In this document: in pieces, positions 40,953 through 49,934 of the stretch
Position numbering within the stretch: the stretch's first letter is position 1
How the letters are laid out: every line of letters starts with the position of its first letter
Assembly: GCF_002257585.1 (NCBI RefSeq)
Contig: NZ_CP022743.1
Location: 1,550,001 to 1,614,000, forward strand
DNA: 64,000 nucleotides
Reading direction: 5' to 3'
From: Mucilaginibacter xinganensis
GTDB taxonomy: Bacteria > Bacteroidota > Bacteroidia > Sphingobacteriales > Sphingobacteriaceae
Made by a program: the position numbers and the translations under genes
The notes under the pieces: generated by a model
What the model was told of the DNA's origin: nothing
The model's input: only the letters and a program-made list of their open reading frames with translations
Databases searched by the model: none

Positions 40953-43900
40953 ATGGACATTGTTACTGACCTTACTGCAGAGGCTGCTTCCTACCTCACC
41001 GTTATCCAGGATATTTGTAAAGCCAATATACCCGGCGAGTCAAGGGAAAGTTCAAAAAACTACCCGCTTTGGGATGCGTTTAGAGAAAGTAACACACCCG
41101 GTCATTGTCACGAAATTCATAGAAGAAGAATAGCTGAAATTGTTTGGTCCAGCGCCGGACTGGAAGTTGGTGATGACTTGATTCATTGTTTCCTGCTAAC
41201 AGCATCTGATCTGCTAAATTGGTTGAAGCGTTTATCTCAGGTTGATCCGGGGGCTTCTGCCAGCGATGAAGCTGAAAAACTCGCCACCGGCAATTTGTAT
41301 TCCAGCCCCTTTTTTTGGCGCCAATTAATCAGGGATATTTTGTATACCTATCCCGCCGAGCGTAAACAATTGGTTGTTATTTTACAATATATGCCTGTGC
41401 AAATTATTCTCGCACTGGCTTCAAAAAGAACCGGAACTTATAAGCAGCGGCTTTACCAGGTTTACAATCCCAGGCTTGAATCACTGTTGAGCAGGCGTGA
41501 TCATAAGGTGTTAAATCAATTCTGGCAGAGTAAGGACGGTGATGGTGCATTTGCTGAACGGGCATTTTTTTTATTAACCGATGATACTGCGCTGGTACAG
41601 AGCTTAAATAAAAAGGAGGTGCCTTTACCCTTTGAAAGCCTTTTTTACCAGGAACTGCTGGAAGTCAGTCAATCAAGAGGAAGGCGTTTTGATGACATGG
41701 AACCGGCGGCATCTTTTCACTTCCCGCCGCCGGAAAGTATTAATTCAAAAGACCCTGTTCGGATAGCGGAACAATTGCATTTGGCCGGGCTCGCATTCTC
41801 GGGCGGAGGCATCAGGTCGGCCACCTTTAACCTGGGGGTACTGCAAAAGCTGGCGGAGTTAGGCGTGCTGGCACGGTTTGATTACCTTTCCACGGTATCG
41901 GGCGGCGGGTACATTGGCACATGGTTCAGTTCATGGATCAAACGTTCGGGATCATTATCCAAAGTTGTAGAAAGATTGGATACCAAAAGTTCGCCAGATC
42001 CGTTGGCTGACGAGGTACGGCCGATCAAGTGGCTGCGGATGTTCAGCAATTTTTTATCGCCCAACGCCAGCATCATGTCAACCGATGCCTGGACAATGGG
42101 TATTACATGGCTAAGGAATACGCTTATAAATCAAACTGTACTGCTGCTTATCCTGCTCACTGCGCTATCTGCCATCGGCGCTTTGTTTAGTGGCTGGGAT
42201 TATATCAGCAACCTTTCGGTAAAAATGACAACGGGTAAAGTTCTGGCGTGGAGCGCGGTAATCCTTTTGCCTGGTTCCTTTCTTGCTGGCAGCGGGATGA
42301 GGTCATACAATAATAACCATCCGCCGCAGCGCAGGTTTGTGTTAGGGCGCAGCGCCTGGCTTGCCCATTTGCTTATTGTATGGGCAACTGCTGCCGCTTT
42401 TTTACTTACCATTTGGTTTTCAACAGTAACGCTTGCTTCGCATACCTATATCATGAAGCTACAGATGCTGGCGCCGGGTGTGATATTTGCTTTTTTGGGG
42501 ATGATAATGATAGCTGCTATGGGAAGATACCATAGGTTTGAGGAAGAGAAGTTTGGAGAGAAGCCGCTCTACCGGGTAAGGCTTGCGTCGGCTATCCTGC
42601 TTACTTCTGTAATTGCATCGGCTTGCGGGCTGGCGCTGCTTGCTGCGGCCTGGCACTTAATAGAATACATTTCACTTAGTACCTTTAAGAATTCTTATTT
42701 TCAATCTAAATTGATCCTCATTATTGGAGTGCCATTTATTTTGGAGGCAATCAGCATCAGTGTTGTTGTTCGCATGGCTTTAATGGGCAACTTTTTTCCG
42801 GATGAACGCAGGGAGTGGTGGGGAAGAATGGGGGCATTGGTGCATCGTTTTATGATTATCTGGATGCTGGTTACTTTTTCGTCGTTATTGCTGCCTGATC
42901 TTTTTAAAAAAATTCCCTATACCTATGTTGAAAAGCTGCCTGCCGTTTTTGGCGGATGGATGGCCATTATTGCCTATGCTGTAAAGCTGGCTTTTCAATC
43001 AAAAACAGCCGGTGATAAGGCTGTTGGTGGCGTACAACAGGCGCAGGAAATATTTGTGCGTTTTGCGCCTTATTTATTTATGCTCGGGTTTTTGCTTATC
43101 GGCGCCTATATGATTGATTTTTTGCGTTCAGCGGTGCAGGGGTACTTTCCGCAGCAAAACAGGATCTGGTGCTGCGCCACGTTAACTTTAGCGCTGGCCG
43201 TTTTAACCTTTTTACTGAGTTGGCGTGTTGGGGTAAATGAATTCTCTCTACATGATTTTTACAGGAACAGGCTGGTACGGGCATATCTTGGTGCAACGCG
43301 CCGGCGTACCGACCGAATGAACACTGCCAACAGCTTTACCGGCTTTGATAAGGATGATGATTTTCCGCTTTCACTACTAACTACTAAGGAGCAGTATTAC
43401 GGACCTTATCCTATTATTAACACGGCGCTGAATGCCACCACCGTTTCGGAGCTTGACCGGCAGGACCGTAAAGCTGAGTCATTTGTTTTTTCGCCGCTTT
43501 ACTGCGGGTTTGATTTTAGCCCTACGCGTTCTGCAGCTTATAGCCGAAACCAGGTTTATGAATATGGTTACCGGCCCACGCTACAATATTCGCGGGACGC
43601 CGGGCCACTGATAGGCACCACTATGGCCATATCCGGCGCCGCGGTAAGCCCTAATATGGGTTACCACTCTTCGCCGGCTACCGCTTTTTTGCTGACGGTA
43701 TTTAACGTAAGGCTGGGTCGCTGGATAGGCAACCCCAGGCTGGATTGCTGGAAGCGTTCTGACCCGGTAGCGGGTTTAGGCTACCTGATAAAAGATCTGA
43801 TCGGTAATTCGGATATTAACACCAATTACGTTTGTCTTTCAGACGGGGGGCATTTTGATAACATGGGCCTTTACGAACTGGTGAGGCGCAAGTGTAATTA

Positions 43901-44294
43901 TATTTTACTGGGTGATGCTGAAGAGGATGAAAAATCTACCTGCGAAGGGCTTGCCAATGCTATAAGGCGCTGCCGGATAGATTTTGGCGCCGAAATTGAA
44001 CTGGATGTTTCAAGGATAACCAATAAGGATAAAGATACAAGATACAGCAAATCGCACGTTGTGCAGGGAACCATTAAATACCCCGGCAAAAAACAGGCAA
44101 CCGGCACTATAATTTATATCAAAACCTCGCTTACAGGGAATGAGTCAGTAGATATCAGGGAGTATTTCATAAATAACCCTGAATTTCCACAGCAATCAAC
44201 AGGCGACCAGTTTTTTGACGAGGCGCAGTTTGAAAGCTACCGGAAGCTGGGCTACCACTCCATTCAAAATATTAAACAGTTGAGGTTGCCTTAG
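40953..44294 (+). CDS. Large patatin-like phospholipase interrupted by membrane segments
   Basis: An 1113-residue protein. The patatin nucleophile half starts at about residue 275 with the oxyanion loop SGGGIR (283-288) and the nucleophile S316 in TVSGGGYIG. The catalytic aspartate comes only at D964 in LSDGGHFDNMGLYELVRRK. The roughly 640 residues between them contain about eight hydrophobic helices (between about 395 and 755), so the catalytic Ser and Asp are brought together across a membrane-embedded insert. Residues 1-270 are helical and unassigned. The expected activity is lipid acyl hydrolysis at the membrane. It is a single-gene unit followed by a bidirectional terminator. No partner is evident; the family is known from other bacteria, but its role is not. 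Confidence 0.85.
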   Translation: MDIVTDLTAEAASYLTVIQDICKANIPGESRESSKNYPLWDAFRESNTPGHCHEIHRRRIAEIVWSSAGLEVGDDLIHCFLLTASDLLNWLKRLSQVDPGASASDEAEKLATGNLYSSPFFWRQLIRDILYTYPAERKQLVVILQYMPVQIILALASKRTGTYKQRLYQVYNPRLESLLSRRDHKVLNQFWQSKDGDGAFAERAFFLLTDDTALVQSLNKKEVPLPFESLFYQELLEVSQSRGRRFDDMEPAASFHFPPPESINSKDPVRIAEQLHLAGLAFSGGGIRSATFNLGVLQKLAELGVLARFDYLSTVSGGGYIGTWFSSWIKRSGSLSKVVERLDTKSSPDPLADEVRPIKWLRMFSNFLSPNASIMSTDAWTMGITWLRNTLINQTVLLLILLTALSAIGALFSGWDYISNLSVKMTTGKVLAWSAVILLPGSFLAGSGMRSYNNNHPPQRRFVLGRSAWLAHLLIVWATAAAFLLTIWFSTVTLASHTYIMKLQMLAPGVIFAFLGMIMIAAMGRYHRFEEEKFGEKPLYRVRLASAILLTSVIASACGLALLAAAWHLIEYISLSTFKNSYFQSKLILIIGVPFILEAISISVVVRMALMGNFFPDERREWWGRMGALVHRFMIIWMLVTFSSLLLPDLFKKIPYTYVEKLPAVFGGWMAIIAYAVKLAFQSKTAGDKAVGGVQQAQEIFVRFAPYLFMLGFLLIGAYMIDFLRSAVQGYFPQQNRIWCCATLTLALAVLTFLLSWRVGVNEFSLHDFYRNRLVRAYLGATRRRTDRMNTANSFTGFDKDDDFPLSLLTTKEQYYGPYPIINTALNATTVSELDRQDRKAESFVFSPLYCGFDFSPTRSAAYSRNQVYEYGYRPTLQYSRDAGPLIGTTMAISGAAVSPNMGYHSSPATAFLLTVFNVRLGRWIGNPRLDCWKRSDPVAGLGYLIKDLIGNSDINTNYVCLSDGGHFDNMGLYELVRRKCNYILLGDAEEDEKSTCEGLANAIRRCRIDFGAEIELDVSRITNKDKDTRYSKSHVVQGTIKYPGKKQATGTIIYIKTSLTGNESVDIREYFINNPEFPQQSTGDQFFDEAQFESYRKLGYHSIQNIKQLRLP

Positions 44295-44380
44295 CGATAT
44301 TACCCGTGAAACCCTGTTTTACGCCAATCTTGCAATGTTATCCTTCCCGAACTCCTTGAGTTTATACTGATTTTCTAAAT

Positions 44381-44417
44381 TAAAAAGCCTGCCCTCAGGA
44401 AGGGAACAGGCTTTTTA
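44381..44417. terminator. Bidirectional terminator between the patatin and DPP-IV genes
   Basis: TAAAAAGCCTG (44381-44391) pairs with CAGGCTTTTTA (44407-44417), with an inner CCCT/AGGG pair. A/T tracts on both sides serve both convergent genes. Confidence 0.88.
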
Positions 44418-44439
44418 AATGGGTCAATTTTATCTGATG

Positions 44440-46779
44440 TTATCTTCCGCCACCATTCCTTGGGTCGGTTTTAGCTTTAAGCACGTATTCGTGCGGAGGC
44501 TCAACACCAAGCAGGTTTTTTACAAAATAATCCCAGCGGCGACGCATCATGTATGGCGAATACGGGCCATAGCCATGCGGGCTGTTAGGAAATACCACCA
44601 GGTCATAATCTTTATTGGCTTTTTCCAATGCTTCAATAACCAGCAGGGTATTGTACGGCGGAACGTTATCATCAAGTAAACCATGCGCAAGCATCAGTTT
44701 ACCTTTAAGATTTTTAGCCAGGTTTTGATTAGCCTGTGCGGCATAATCTGCATTGGCAACTAAACCGTTGTAGCGCTCGCCCCAGTCGTCCTCATAGTTC
44801 AGATTCTCATGGTTTCCTGACTCAGAAATTCCAACTTTAAAGAAATCAGGATAGCGGAACATAGCCCCGGCTGTAGCAAAACCACCGCCTGAATGGCCCC
44901 AGATACCCACCCGTGCAGTATCTAAATAACCGTATTTGGCGGCAAGCTGGCGGATGCCGGTGATTTGGTCGGGCAGGGTGTTTTCAGCCATGTTGCCGTA
45001 GCTCATATCATGGAAGCTTTTTGAACGCAGCGGATTGCTGGTGCCTTCAATTTCTACCACAATAAAGCCCAGTTCAGCAAGTGCCTGGCCGTCGCCCCTT
45101 GAGGCAACAAACGACCAACTGCCAACACTTCCCCCCTGGGGGCCGGGGTAGATATAATCAATCACCGGGTACTTTTTATTAGGATCGAGCCTGGTTGGTG
45201 TAATCATTAAGCCGTAGATGTCGGTTTTGCCGTCATGCGCCTTCACAGAGAATGGAATAACGGGTTTCCAGCCGGTAGACTGCAATCTTGAGATATCTGT
45301 TTTTTCCAGTGTGCTGATCATCTTACCGTTAAGGTCGCGCAGCACGGTAACTGCGGGAACATCCGGTTTTGAATAGCTGTCGATAAAGTAAGCGCCTGAA
45401 GGTGATAAGGTAACCTGGTGATTACCTGCTTCAGGCGTAAGGTTTGCAAAGTGTTTGCCGTCAAAACCTATTTTGCAAAGCTGGCTAAAATAAGGATTTT
45501 CGGCTTGGCGGCCATCTGCAATAAAATAAAGCATCCGGTTTTTTTCGTCAACCTTTAGCAGACGGGTAACTACAAAGTCGCCCTTAGTTATTTGGTTTTT
45601 TAGCTTGCCAGTATTGGTATCGTACAGATAAAGATGGCCCCAGTTATCGCGTTCCGAGTACCAGATGATCTCGTTGGTTTTGTCAAGATATTTCCAGTTG
45701 ATAGCGCCCTGGCCCGATTCAAACTGCGTAGGGACAGTTTCTTCAAAAACTTCGCGTACCGCACCCGTTGTTGCATCAGCTATGCGCACTTTTTCGTTTT
45801 TGTGATCGCGTGAAGTTGACACGAACGCAACTTTTGAATTGTCGGAGCTGAAGTAAACATCATCCAAAGTTCCGCTGCTGGAGATATCGTCGCTCAGGGT
45901 AGCGCGGTGCGGGTCTGGAGCAACTTTGGTAACTACAACTTTGGCGTTATCAACATCAATAATTACACGTTGGATCATAGCTACATCTTTGTCGCCGGGC
46001 AACGGATATTTCCATGCTTTAAGATTAGGTTTGCCTACATTGGTGGTAACCAGGTACATGTCGCTTACATTGCGCTGGTCCTGTTTAAAGGTGGCAATTT
46101 TTTTGGAATCTGACGACCAGATCAGGATAGCGTTGTCGCTATGTTTCCAGCCGGCGTTATCGGTTGCATAGCCATAGTCTTTTACACCATCTGTAGTGAG
46201 CTGAGTTTCTTTTTTAGTGTCCACATCGCGTACCCAAAGGTTCCAATCCTTTATAAAGGCTTCTCTTTTTCCATCGGGCGAAACGTTATAAATGCTGCCC
46301 CTGCCGCGTCGTCCGGCACGGTTCCGGCCTGAATTTGCCGCTGCTGAATTATCTTCGGCAACTTTGTAGCTGGCAAGGTCGGCGGCCCACTGCTTGCCGG
46401 CTGCCTCGAAAACTATTGATTTGCCATCACCCGAAAAGGTGAAGCTGGTAAATGGCAGCATTGCTGCCGAATATTGTTTGCCGGTAGCGGTTGATAGTCC
46501 TGCCGCCAGTTTTTGCTGGTCAAACGCCGCCACGCGGCTATGTTTTGCAGGATCGACCAGGATAAATTCGCTGCCTTGCGCCGTGAGGCTGCGGTACCAG
46601 AAACGATCGCCGTCCAGCCATTCGGGGCGTACGTTGTTGTTGTCAATAAGCGGTTCGGTGCCATAGCTTAAAAAGCTTTCTGCGCGTTCATAATCTTTGG
46701 CAGTTAAGGGAGTGCCCTGCTGGGCATGTGCGGAAAATACGAATGCACAGGGTATCACCGCGAGTAAAAATTTATTCAT
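44440..46779 (-). CDS. S9-family prolyl dipeptidyl peptidase (DPP-IV-like)
   Basis: A 779-residue exported serine peptidase with a signal peptide (FLLAVIPCAFVFSAHAQ). The N-terminal eight-bladed propeller (about 40-500) is followed by the alpha/beta-hydrolase domain with S630 in GHSGGG, an Asp at 703 or 704 in LLDDNVPP and H735 in NSPHGYG. These make a complete triad. The expected activity is removal of Xaa-Pro dipeptides from peptides in the periplasm. A low-complexity basic loop (GRNRAGRRGRGS) sits in the propeller near residue 150. It is transcribed alone from the minus strand, and 267 bases separate it from the rhamnosidase gene upstream. Confidence 0.92.
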   Translation of the reverse strand: MNKFLLAVIPCAFVFSAHAQQGTPLTAKDYERAESFLSYGTEPLIDNNNVRPEWLDGDRFWYRSLTAQGSEFILVDPAKHSRVAAFDQQKLAAGLSTATGKQYSAAMLPFTSFTFSGDGKSIVFEAAGKQWAADLASYKVAEDNSAAANSGRNRAGRRGRGSIYNVSPDGKREAFIKDWNLWVRDVDTKKETQLTTDGVKDYGYATDNAGWKHSDNAILIWSSDSKKIATFKQDQRNVSDMYLVTTNVGKPNLKAWKYPLPGDKDVAMIQRVIIDVDNAKVVVTKVAPDPHRATLSDDISSSGTLDDVYFSSDNSKVAFVSTSRDHKNEKVRIADATTGAVREVFEETVPTQFESGQGAINWKYLDKTNEIIWYSERDNWGHLYLYDTNTGKLKNQITKGDFVVTRLLKVDEKNRMLYFIADGRQAENPYFSQLCKIGFDGKHFANLTPEAGNHQVTLSPSGAYFIDSYSKPDVPAVTVLRDLNGKMISTLEKTDISRLQSTGWKPVIPFSVKAHDGKTDIYGLMITPTRLDPNKKYPVIDYIYPGPQGGSVGSWSFVASRGDGQALAELGFIVVEIEGTSNPLRSKSFHDMSYGNMAENTLPDQITGIRQLAAKYGYLDTARVGIWGHSGGGFATAGAMFRYPDFFKVGISESGNHENLNYEDDWGERYNGLVANADYAAQANQNLAKNLKGKLMLAHGLLDDNVPPYNTLLVIEALEKANKDYDLVVFPNSPHGYGPYSPYMMRRRWDYFVKNLLGVEPPHEYVLKAKTDPRNGGGR

Positions 46780-47046
46780 TGCTATAAGTCAGTTACGTTA
46801 CAGGAAACCAAGCTACAGCAAATTAACAGCTTTCACAAATTTGTGTGTATGTGTAATGTTATTGTGGCAAAGAAAGTGCTTGAAAATGGGACGTTTTTGG
46901 CAATTGGGTGTTTGGTTTAGCGGTTAAATTATTTGTTTTTATTGGCAAGAGCGAAGAATTTTGTATAAAGAACAGAGAAGCCGTACAAACGGAGCAGCAC
47001 CCCATAAATTTCACAAGATTCTTCGCTGCCAATAACGAAGAACGTT

Positions 47047-49731
47047 TTACTTCACCAAATAAACGTAACTTCCTGATGCGACTTTTAACCCGCTTGTGGT
47101 AACTATCTGTCTCGAACCCTGGAAAACCTTTTTACCGGATGGGAAAGAAAGTGTAGCCGTAGAATTAGCAGGAACAGTTACGGCAAATTCAACAGTATTG
47201 CCTTTTCTTTTCCATGAAGATTTAATAGTGCCGTAAGGGCCGGTATGTTCTGATTCAAAATGGTCCAGTTTTTCAATAAAATTTGGCGTTAACAGTATAT
47301 TTTTGAAGCCGGGCGATTGCTGATCAACGTTAATGCCGCCAATACCCTTATAATACCATGCGCCTATTTCGCCAAACATAATGTGGTTTAATGACAGGGC
47401 GTCGTCTGCCTGGATGTTCCAGTTTTCATACAGTGTGGTAGCGCCGTTAACAATCCACCAGCCCCATGAAGGAAAGGTTTCCTGCGATGCAATTGAATAA
47501 GCAACATCCGCGTAGCCGTTATCACTTAATGCGCTTAATATGGCTTTGGCTCCCAAAATGCCTGCATCCAAATGGTTGTTATCCTGTTTAACCCGTTCGG
47601 CAAGCCTGGTAGCTACCTTATGCTTTAAACTATCCGGAACTATGCCCCAATATAGCGGAACACTCAATTCTGTTTGATAGCCTTTATCATATATGCCGGT
47701 TGCAGTGTTTAGGTATTTGGCGTTAATGGCGTTTTTGATCTTTAGGGCCAGTGCTTCGTAGGTTTTCTGATCATCGGCTTTGCCAAATAACTTTGCTGCT
47801 TTTGCTAATATATTAACATCGGTAAAGTAATAGGCAGATGAAGTGAATTCAACAGGCGACACTGCTTTAACCGGCACCCAGTCGCCCAGGCCCCAGGTGG
47901 TAAGGCCGGAAGGATAAAGGTCGTTGATGTGGTTTACGTAACGTTTTATTGCTTCGTAATTATCACCAAGTGTTTTGCTGTCACCATAAAACATATAAAG
48001 GTTCCATGGAATGATGGCAACGGTGCTGGTCCAGTCTGGCCCGTTACCCCATTCGTAGCCCCAACCGTTTGAGGGGATAATTGACGGCAAAACACCGTTG
48101 GGCTGCTGCTCGTCGCGGTGATCAGCCATCCATTTTTCGTAAATCGTTATCCCATCAAAGTTGAACAAACCGGTTTCACTGGCAATATGGGCGTCGCCGG
48201 TCCAGCCGTTCTTTTCGCGCTGCGGGCAGTCGGTAGGGTAACCAAAAAAGTTAGACAGATAGGAGTTGTTGGTGGCCTGCCAAATCTTGTTCAGCGTATT
48301 ACTGGACGAATTTATGCTGCCAACAGGCTCCACATCGCTGTGCATAAAATAACCGTTTAAGTTTTCTTTTTTAAGTTCAATAGGCTTGTCGCTGCTTACC
48401 TCAACATATTGAAACCCTTTGTAATTAAAACGGGGCATAAATGTTTCTTCGCCTTTGCCGCTTAAAATAAATATGTCCGTTTGAAAAGGATCCTTATCAT
48501 CTGTAGGGCGGTAGTGAATATCGATGTTTGATTGGTCTGCGTAGCCATTTTTGCCCAGCTTTTCAGCATGTTTAAGACGGATAGCGGTACCTGCTTCGCC
48601 TTTTACGGTAATGCTGCTCACACCGGAGATATTCCGGCCCAAATCAAACAGGTAAGTCTTAGCATCCAGTTTCTTAATGCTTTCTGCCGGGATTTTTTCA
48701 ATAGCGCGGATGGGCTGCATGGTTTGGGCAACAATATTAAGAGAAGGTGCCTGGCGGTTGATGACACCTTTCCAGGTGGTATCAATAAAGCCAGGTCTGT
48801 TCCATCCCGGTTGTTCCAGGCGGGCATCGTAATGCTCGGCGGTGTAAATGCTGTTAAAAACGATAGGGCTTAAAGCTGTTTTCCATTTTTTGCCGGAGGA
48901 TATAGTTTCTGTTGTGCCATCTTCGTAGGTTACCCGTACATCCAGGCAAAAGGCAGGCCTGTTACGCCACGGCGACTTATCAAAAAACCAAACTGCTGTG
49001 CTCTGGTGGTTGTACCAGCCGTTCCCTAACAATACACCGATTGCATTTTCACCACTTTGAAGTTGTGAGGTAACATCATAAGTAACGTATAGTGTGCGCC
49101 TGTCAAACCGGGTGTACATCGGGTCCAGCCGGTGATTGCCAATCTTTTCGCCGTTGATATAAAGTTCATATAAACCGGCAACGGCAATGTATGCACGCGC
49201 CGATTTGATTTTTTTTGTAAGATCAAAAGAGTGGCGGAAATAGGGTGCCGGTTTGGCGTTCATATCATTGTTATCACTGATCCAGGTGCCCTTCCATTTG
49301 CTTTTATCCATTAGCCCGGTTTCAAAGCTGGCTATGGCCGATGTGTTACTTTTTCCATCTTTGTCCCAAACCGAAACCCGCCAATAATATTTGGTGTAGG
49401 GCTGCAAGGCTTTACCATTGTAATTTAGCCGCGTTACAGCTGACGCCACTTTTAAGGTTTGCCATGTATTAGCAATGCCTTTGTTCAATTCAACGGAATC
49501 TGTACCTACAGAAAGCTGGTAAGCGGTTTGTTTTGCACCCTGGCGCGCATCATCCATCACCCACATTAAACGGGGGTGGGGCGAATCCATGCCCATCGGG
49601 TTAGCCAAATATTCACACTTTAGGCCTGTAATTCTTGCTCCTGCGCTGGCAAAGGCAGTATTCAGGATAAATAAGATACAAACCAGGATTCTGTTGAAAG
49701 GCGAGTGTTTTGGCAGTAAAGTGGTCATCAA
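47047..49731 (-). CDS. Alpha-L-rhamnosidase, GH78
   Basis: An 894-residue exported enzyme with a signal peptide (ILVCILFILNTAFASA). The N-terminal beta-sandwich domains include MGMDSPHPRLMWVMDD, YQLSVGTD and LYINGEKIGNHRLDPMYT. The (alpha/alpha)6 catalytic domain carries DCPQREKNGWTGD with the likely general acid E506 and conserved D501 and D513. The likely base is E769 in TTLYENW. Both catalytic residues of the family are thus present. It releases terminal alpha-L-rhamnose, for example from pectin side chains or plant glycosides. No SusC/SusD pair is adjacent, but a GH51 arabinofuranosidase lies 9 kb away, which hints at plant cell-wall material. Confidence 0.93.
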   Translation of the reverse strand: MMTTLLPKHSPFNRILVCILFILNTAFASAGARITGLKCEYLANPMGMDSPHPRLMWVMDDARQGAKQTAYQLSVGTDSVELNKGIANTWQTLKVASAVTRLNYNGKALQPYTKYYWRVSVWDKDGKSNTSAIASFETGLMDKSKWKGTWISDNNDMNAKPAPYFRHSFDLTKKIKSARAYIAVAGLYELYINGEKIGNHRLDPMYTRFDRRTLYVTYDVTSQLQSGENAIGVLLGNGWYNHQSTAVWFFDKSPWRNRPAFCLDVRVTYEDGTTETISSGKKWKTALSPIVFNSIYTAEHYDARLEQPGWNRPGFIDTTWKGVINRQAPSLNIVAQTMQPIRAIEKIPAESIKKLDAKTYLFDLGRNISGVSSITVKGEAGTAIRLKHAEKLGKNGYADQSNIDIHYRPTDDKDPFQTDIFILSGKGEETFMPRFNYKGFQYVEVSSDKPIELKKENLNGYFMHSDVEPVGSINSSSNTLNKIWQATNNSYLSNFFGYPTDCPQREKNGWTGDAHIASETGLFNFDGITIYEKWMADHRDEQQPNGVLPSIIPSNGWGYEWGNGPDWTSTVAIIPWNLYMFYGDSKTLGDNYEAIKRYVNHINDLYPSGLTTWGLGDWVPVKAVSPVEFTSSAYYFTDVNILAKAAKLFGKADDQKTYEALALKIKNAINAKYLNTATGIYDKGYQTELSVPLYWGIVPDSLKHKVATRLAERVKQDNNHLDAGILGAKAILSALSDNGYADVAYSIASQETFPSWGWWIVNGATTLYENWNIQADDALSLNHIMFGEIGAWYYKGIGGINVDQQSPGFKNILLTPNFIEKLDHFESEHTGPYGTIKSSWKRKGNTVEFAVTVPANSTATLSFPSGKKVFQGSRQIVTTSGLKVASGSYVYLVK

Positions 49732-49919
49732 TAGCTGTTAGTAAAAATAGTATTAAATCAATAAGGTATATAAGAGGACAGAAGTTGTCTTTATCGTTCA
49801 AAAATATGGAATTAATATAGATGACCATCCTGTACCGTCTGCAAAATAAAGATTTCCGCCCTCCAGATTTATGAAGTTTCAAAAACTTCGTAAATCTTAT
49901 AGCACATAAATTTATTGTT

Positions 49920-49933
49920 GCTACCTTAGTAGC
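49920..49933 (+). promoter_or_regulatory. Small inverted repeat and -7-like box before dnaX
   Basis: GCTAC (49920-49924) and GTAGC (49929-49933) flank CTTA one base before the GTG start. The same bases contain TACCTTAG, close to TAnnTTTG. It could be a -7 element of a leaderless transcript or a start-site hairpin; the two readings cannot be separated here. Confidence 0.35.
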
Positions 49934-49934
49934 T

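Noticed and set aside
40953-44294. Patatin gene as part of an anti-phage defence island.
   Set aside because: No nucleotidyltransferase, sensor or other defence gene is adjacent; neighbours are SusC/SusD and a peptidase.
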